Shown here: piece after piece, positions 6,114 through 7,399 of the stretch | Layout of the letters: every line of letters starts with the position of its first letter | Position numbering within the stretch: the first letter of the stretch is position 1 | Assembly (NCBI GenBank): GCA_031278675.1 | Contig: JAITJY010000200.1 | Span: forward strand, 1-7,399 | DNA: 7,399 nt | Direction of reading: 5' to 3' | From: Bifidobacteriaceae bacterium | GTDB lineage: Bacteria > Actinomycetota > Actinomycetes > Actinomycetales > WQXJ01 | Translations under genes and position numbers: made by a program | Notes under the pieces: generated by a model | Told to the model about the DNA's origin: nothing | The model's database searches: none | What the model saw: the letters and a program-made list of their open reading frames with translations, nothing else

Positions 6114-7399
6114 GCACTAAGCGGCGTCCCGCCGAACCGCCCATGATCGACGGCTACGAATTCAAGCGGCTGCTCGGCCAGGGCGGCTTCGCTGACGTGT
6201 TCGTCTATCAACAGCGCACGCCGCACCGGGAAGTAGCGGTCAAGGTCTTGCTCCGCGAGATGCTGGGGACTGATGCGGTCACGCGCTTGAACGCGGAAGC
6301 GGACGCGATGGCGGGCCTGTCGCAGCACCCGAATATCGTGACGATCTTCGGCGCCGGGGTCGCGGCCGATGGCCGCCCCTATATCGTGATGGATTATTAC
6401 CGGCGCCCCTCCCTGGCGGAAGAACTGAAGGGGCCGCGCCGTTCGGTGGCCTCGGGCCTGGCGATCGGCGTCCAGCTAGCTGGCGCCCTTGAATCGGCGC
6501 ACCGGCTGAACATTGTTCACCGCGACATCAAACCGGCCAACATCCTGGTGGACTCGGTGGGCCGGCCTGTCCTGGGCGATTTCGGGATCGCCCTGAACGT
6601 AGCGGACCCCTCCAAGAGCGCGGAGGGCATGTCCGTGCCGTGGTCCCCGCCGGAGGCCTTCGCCGCCGAGCCGTGGGCGGACCGCCAGTCTGATGTTTGG
6701 GCTCTGGCCGCCACCATTTACACGCTGTTGGCCGGGCGGGCGCCGTTCGTCGAGCCCAACGGCGACAACCGGATTCACGCCCACGCGGATCGCATCCAGC
6801 ACGCACCGCTCCGTCCCCTCGGACGAGCCGACGTCCCCGCATCTTTGGACCAGGTGCTCGGCACCGCGATGGCGAAGGAGCCGCGCGCCCGCTACCAGAC
6901 CGCCTTGCAGTTGGGCCAGCAACTCCGCGCGGTCCAGCAAGAACTCCAGTTGGCGCCAACACCCTTGGAGGTCACGGATTATTCGGTGGCGGATGGCCAC
7001 CCGAAGGACGATGACGACGAGGCCGCCCAGGGGACCAGGTTACGTCCGATCACGGTGATAGATGCCTATGGCGGAGCCTTCGGCGCGGCCCCAGGCGCCG
7101 GCACGGGTCCAGCCGCCGGCTCGGGCGTGCCGCCTAATCCTGCGACCGGTACCAACGTGCCGCCTAATCCAGCCACCGCCCCGGGCGTGCCGCCTAATCT
7201 TGCGACCGGTACCGGCTGGGCTAGCGCGGCGCCGGGGACCGGTGGGGGCGGCGCAGCCGACCCGGCGGGGGCTGCGGGCGCGGGGACGGCGACCAATTGG
7301 GACGGCGGGGCTGGGCCAACCGGCCTCAGTGGCACCTGGACGGCGCAATGGTCGTGGCCCGCCCCGGCTGGCCGGGGCCTAACGACCGCTCCGGGTGCG
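6110..7399 (+). CDS. Ser/Thr protein kinase (Hanks type), 3' partial
   Basis: The frame stays open from the ATG at 6110 to the right edge: 430 residues without a stop. The kinase domain spans about 13-280. It has a Gly loop GQGGFADV (23-30), VAVK with ATP-binding K45, helix-C E63, HRDIKPANIL (137-146) with catalytic D139, DFG (157-159), the APE equivalent PPE (180-182) and the helix-F motif SDVWALA (194-200). All catalytic residues are present, so it should be active. The loop between DFG and PPE is short and has serines (168, 170, 175, 179) but no threonine; S175 takes the place of the conserved P+1 threonine. After the domain come an acidic run with GTRLRP (308-313) and a Pro/Ala/Gly linker with decapeptide repeats. 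No membrane helix is seen before the edge; one may follow. The start overlaps the previous stop as ATGA without a strong Shine-Dalgarno. M12 (6143) is a weaker alternative. Confidence 0.93.
   Translation, partial: MSTKRRPAEPPMIDGYEFKRLLGQGGFADVFVYQQRTPHREVAVKVLLREMLGTDAVTRLNAEADAMAGLSQHPNIVTIFGAGVAADGRPYIVMDYYRRPSLAEELKGPRRSVASGLAIGVQLAGALESAHRLNIVHRDIKPANILVDSVGRPVLGDFGIALNVADPSKSAEGMSVPWSPPEAFAAEPWADRQSDVWALAATIYTLLAGRAPFVEPNGDNRIHAHADRIQHAPLRPLGRADVPASLDQVLGTAMAKEPRARYQTALQLGQQLRAVQQELQLAPTPLEVTDYSVADGHPKDDDDEAAQGTRLRPITVIDAYGGAFGAAPGAGTGPAAGSGVPPNPATGTNVPPNPATAPGVPPNLATGTGWASAAPGTGGGGAADPAGAAGAGTATNWDGGAGPTGLSGTWTAQWSWPAPAGRGLTTAPGA
7122..7213 (+). repeat. Decapeptide repeat region in the kinase linker
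   Basis: Bases 7122-7153 match 7182-7213 with one difference (C7140 versus T7200), an offset of 60 bases. A half-period copy of the core (CGTGCCGCCTAATCC) lies at 7156-7170. The protein reads GVPPNPATGT, NVPPNPATAP, GVPPNLATGT (residues 339-368), three 10-residue units. The region lies between the kinase domain and whatever follows beyond the window. Confidence 0.88.

Noticed and set aside
6143..6145. Alternative kinase start at the ATG for residue 12
   Set aside because: It is possible because the kinase domain begins about there, but there is no better ribosome binding site, and the ATGA overlap at 6110 matches the coupling pattern of the operon.

Overview
The window is very GC-rich coding DNA from an actinobacterium. 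G/C-rich third codon positions, a GTG start, an RDD membrane protein carrying an FHA domain, and Ala/Pro/Gly-rich linkers all point that way. The genus cannot be fixed from the sequence. All real genes lie on the + strand and form one tightly packed operon-like block of five genes. The first is cut by the left edge and the last by the right edge. Three junctions are 4-base ATGA start/stop overlaps (1787-1790, 4320-4323, 6110-6113) and the fourth is a 2-base gap (3497-3498). There is no intergenic stretch, and I see no promoter, terminator, RNA gene, insertion sequence or CRISPR array.

Layout: (1) 1-1790, the C-terminal part of a membrane-anchored transglutaminase-fold protein whose usual catalytic Cys is replaced by Asp; (2) 1787-3496, a zinc ribbon, an RDD membrane domain, a long low-complexity linker and an FHA domain; (3) 3499-4323, a soluble PP2C phosphatase with its active-site motifs intact; (4) 4320-6113, an unnamed N-terminal domain, a Pro/Gly/Ala linker, a zinc ribbon and an FHA domain; (5) 6110-7399, a Ser/Thr protein kinase with all catalytic motifs, followed by a repetitive linker that runs off the window without a stop.

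The order resembles the back half of the MoxR AAA-ATPase / DUF58 / transglutaminase loci of Actinobacteria that also carry PP2C, FHA and kinase genes. The bifidobacterial 'PFNA' cluster (kinase, fibronectin type III protein, AAA-ATPase, DUF58, transglutaminase, PP2C) is the described relative I know of. I infer that MoxR and DUF58 genes lie just upstream. The likely working model is a membrane-associated phosphosignalling unit. The kinase writes and the PP2C erases Ser/Thr phosphorylation. The two FHA proteins read phosphothreonine. The transglutaminase-fold protein forms an extracytoplasmic arm.

Points of interest are the dead-looking transglutaminase site, a kinase activation loop with serines but no threonine, zinc ribbons in both FHA proteins, and near-identical in-frame DNA repeats in the linkers of four of the five genes.
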